This document shows, piece by piece, positions 8,931-11,193 of a stretch of DNA of 11,193 nucleotides (its first letter is position 1; each line of letters begins with the position of its first letter). The position numbers were made by a program, and so were the translations under genes. Below the pieces are notes generated by a model, which saw only the letters and a program-made list of their open reading frames with translations, ran no database searches and had not been told where the DNA came from. Source of the DNA: Conidiobolus incongruus B7586 (Eukaryota > Entomophthoromycota > Entomophthoromycetes > Entomophthorales > Conidiobolaceae); assembly GCA_000697335.1 (NCBI GenBank), contig JNEM01014655.1, positions 1 to 11,193 on the forward strand, in the 5' to 3' direction.

Positions 8931-9493
8931 ATAAAGTTATTATCTAATAAAATTAATTATTAAATTATATAAATTCAGGATTTACATAGCAAATTATATA
9001 AAACAATTGTTTTTAATAGTTTATAAGATGATTAAAAAATAATTATTAAGGCATTTATTTTAATAAAAAATAATATATATAAGGCAATAAAAATGCAAAT
9101 ATATTTTAACTTCATAATTTAAATCATACTTTTAAAAATTATATTAAAAAATACATTTTAAATATAAAGAAATAAAATATAGAGCTGTATTTTAAAAATA
9201 ATTTAAAAATCCTATATTGTTTATAAAAATTTATTTCGATTAGTTAGCAAACTTAATTCTAGAACTATATAGGTTATAAATTAAATTCAATTTATTCACA
9301 AGAAATTATATTGGACATTCTATTGATTAATTAAAAATTCAAATCAAAATCAAAGAGCTTAGCTGGTTTTAACATATTCCTATATTTATTTCATAAGAAT
9401 TTATTAAAAATAAACATTTAAATATTATAAACTTATTGTTAAACTAAAACCATAAGAGTTGAACTTGATAGTTATATATAAATTTTAATTATT

Positions 9494-9511
9494 TAATTAT
9501 TATAATAATTA
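9494..9511. repeat. 18-bp perfect palindrome
   Basis: TAATTATTATAATAATTA is self-complementary. It consists only of A and T in a nearly pure A/T stretch, so chance is likely. Confidence 0.6.
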
Positions 9512-9978
9512 TATATATCTTCCAAATATATATTTCATATTTTATATATTGATTTATTTAAAGATATTGTAAATATTACTTAAATTCAAAGTTTTATATG
9601 AAGCTAATCTTTACTTCTTTAAATTAATTTTTGATATATATAAATATAGATATCAGGTTCAATTATATATAAAATAAAATAATTTTTAAATATATTATAA
9701 TTTAAATATTTGTAATTATATTGTTATATAAATTATATATATACTACCCTATAAAAGTGAGTTATAAAATCAAAATTACCTAAATATTTACCTTTATCTT
9801 AAATAATTCTTAATTAAATGAATTTAAATTAAAATATATAATTTACCTATATCAGTTGATTATAATTAACTATATTTAATTATATTTCATTAACTATTAA
9901 TTAATATATCAAAACCTAAAATTTAACTAAGGTAAGTTATAAATTTATAGGTTTATAAGTTAATAGGATATAAATAAC

Positions 9979-10000
9979 AAAATATATATATATATATTTT
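9979..10000. repeat. (TA)n microsatellite with A4/T4 ends
   Basis: Four A, seven TA units and four T form a 22-bp self-complementary simple repeat. It is a variable-length microsatellite rather than a specific site. Confidence 0.75.
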
Positions 10001-10627
10001 CTTTCTTTTGTTATATTATATATATTATAAAACTATTAAGTTAATATTTTAAAATTATTATTATTATATTTAGATCTCTCTTTAAAAAAGTTCATTTATA
10101 TATTAATCAGCTTTATAATGAACATAAATCAACTCATGAGATTATTAGAATTACTACTATTAGCTAATTTATTATAATTAGGGTTATTAAGAATAATATT
10201 AAAAAAGCACTTAAACCAAAACTTAAGTATATTAAAGTTATAAATAAATATAATAAAAAGTATATTTATAGATTAATTAGTATAAAATAAGTATAATACC
10301 ATTATAAAAATATAATAAGAATTATAAAACTATATAAAAATATTAGTTAGTATTAATATTATTATATATATTTTATATTAAAATGAATACTATTTATATC
10401 TTAAGAAAAAATATCTTTAATTATAGTAATTTTATTATAAGGTTAAATAAGAGTTTAAATATCAATATTAAAATTGAATTAAAATTAACTAATGCTATTT
10501 GGTTTAATAAAACAAAAATATATTTTAATAAATTTAATAAAAAAGCTAGATATTTCAAAAAAGATAAAAACTACTTTATAACCATTATATTATTATAACC
10601 TAAAAATACAATGATAAGTTAATTATA

Positions 10628-10654
10628 ATTTAAAGATATATATTATCTTTAAAT
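10628..10654. repeat. Inverted repeat, 11-bp arms, 5-base loop
   Basis: ATTTAAAGATA (10628-10638) and TATCTTTAAAT (10644-10654) are exact inverted copies around TATAT. It is the best hairpin in the right-hand block. No function is evident. Confidence 0.65.
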
Positions 10655-10867
10655 ATAAGGTATTTTTATAAAGTTAATAAGGGAATTAATATTGAGTTAT
10701 ATTAAAATTTTTTAAATAAATAATTCAAAAAACTATTAAATAATATAAGTTGAATAGATTAAATATTATTTTTCAACAAGATAATACCTTTTATTATACT
10801 ATAAATTTTACTATAAAATAGTTTAAAAATAACAAAATAACTATTATAAAATAATTTCTTTAATTAT

Positions 10868-10902
10868 TTAATCTTAATTTAATTAAATATCTTTAAGATT
10901 AA
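10868..10902. repeat. Inverted repeat, 10-bp arms
   Basis: TTAATCTTAA (10868-10877) and TTAAGATTAA (10893-10902) are exact inverted copies with a 15-base loop, which itself starts with the palindrome TTTAATTAAA. It sits just before the CCCCC at 10926-10930, an unusual run in this block. Confidence 0.6.
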
Positions 10903-11193
10903 TTAAAAAAATTAATTATAACTTTCCCCCTAATAAAAAATTTAGATTAATTTCAAGCGTATATTTAAGAAGCTTAGAATAATATTAATTTTTCTTAATA
11001 TAAGAAGCTATTTAACTTTTTATCTTATAAACTTAAAAAGATTAAAAAAGCAAAAGATAGATATATTAAATATTAATTTTTCTATTAATACTAAAGCCTA
11101 TAAATTTATCACTTATCTTAAATCATTTTTAGTTTTAATATATCAATTAAAAATTAATTAAAAATAATTTTATATAAAAAATTATATAAAAAT

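Larger units (their letters stand above)
8940..11193. other. Extremely AT-rich, TpA-rich block, possibly decayed repeat DNA
   Basis: Sampled 60-base blocks hold only about 4-9 G+C. In two blocks (9901-9960 and 10201-10260) I counted TpA 13 and 11 against ApT 8 and 7. A block at 1501-1560 gave 12 against 15, although one at 6601-6660 gave 11 against 9. Excess TpA with depletion of C and G is the pattern left by repeat-induced point mutation in many fungi. No element family, end repeat or target duplication could be recognised, and the block runs off the window. A centromere-like or plain AT-rich isochore is the alternative. Short dyads within it are listed separately. Confidence 0.4.

Noticed and set aside
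10383-10598. 71-codon plus-strand open frame, Lys/Asn/Ile rich
   Set aside because: It lies in the TpA-rich block, has no recognisable domain, and could be chance or a scrap of decayed repeat. Not called as a gene.
10920-10935. CCCCC run suggesting a mitochondrial GC cluster and a mitochondrial DNA insertion
   Set aside because: A single C run with no recognisable mitochondrial gene, rRNA or tRNA nearby is not enough.

Overview
The window looks like nuclear DNA of a fungus with an extremely AT-rich genome. Three things point that way. There are two intron-bearing protein genes with short (53-55 nt) GT-AG introns. There is a bZIP protein whose basic region is of a fungal type. The contrast in base composition is large: roughly 40% G+C in exons against roughly 10-25% in the spacers. 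I cannot name the species. One CTG codon in RPT6 falls on a family-conserved leucine, so the standard code fits.

Layout: 1-2379 is AT-rich spacer, with an unexplained island of higher G+C at about 900-1175. 2380-3702 (minus strand, three exons) encodes the 26S proteasome ATPase Rpt6/Sug1, 404 aa, apparently complete and intact. 3703-4910 is the spacer upstream of RPT6; its right half (about 4421-4910) is strongly G-skewed on the plus strand and probably belongs to the transcribed unit of the next gene. 4911-6110 (minus strand, two exons) encodes a bZIP transcription factor of at least 381 aa. Its DNA-binding and dimerisation core is clear, but its C-terminal end is uncertain. 6111-6640 is its upstream region and holds a cluster of dyads: an inverted pair of CCAAT boxes, a perfect 30-bp palindrome, a 9-bp-arm inverted repeat, and a CRE-like TGACGTC. 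6640-8930 is spacer without a recognisable gene. From about 8940 to the right edge lies a block of about 12% G+C, rich in TpA, which may be repeat-induced-mutated or otherwise decayed repeat DNA. No family could be assigned to it.

The two genes lie head-to-tail on the minus strand and nothing indicates that they share a pathway: one is a housekeeping proteasome subunit, the other a sequence-specific regulator. I see no CRISPR, rRNA, tRNA, recognisable transposase or multi-gene accessory system. The features most worth checking are the bZIP 3' end and the palindrome-rich bZIP promoter. I found no convincing novel system.
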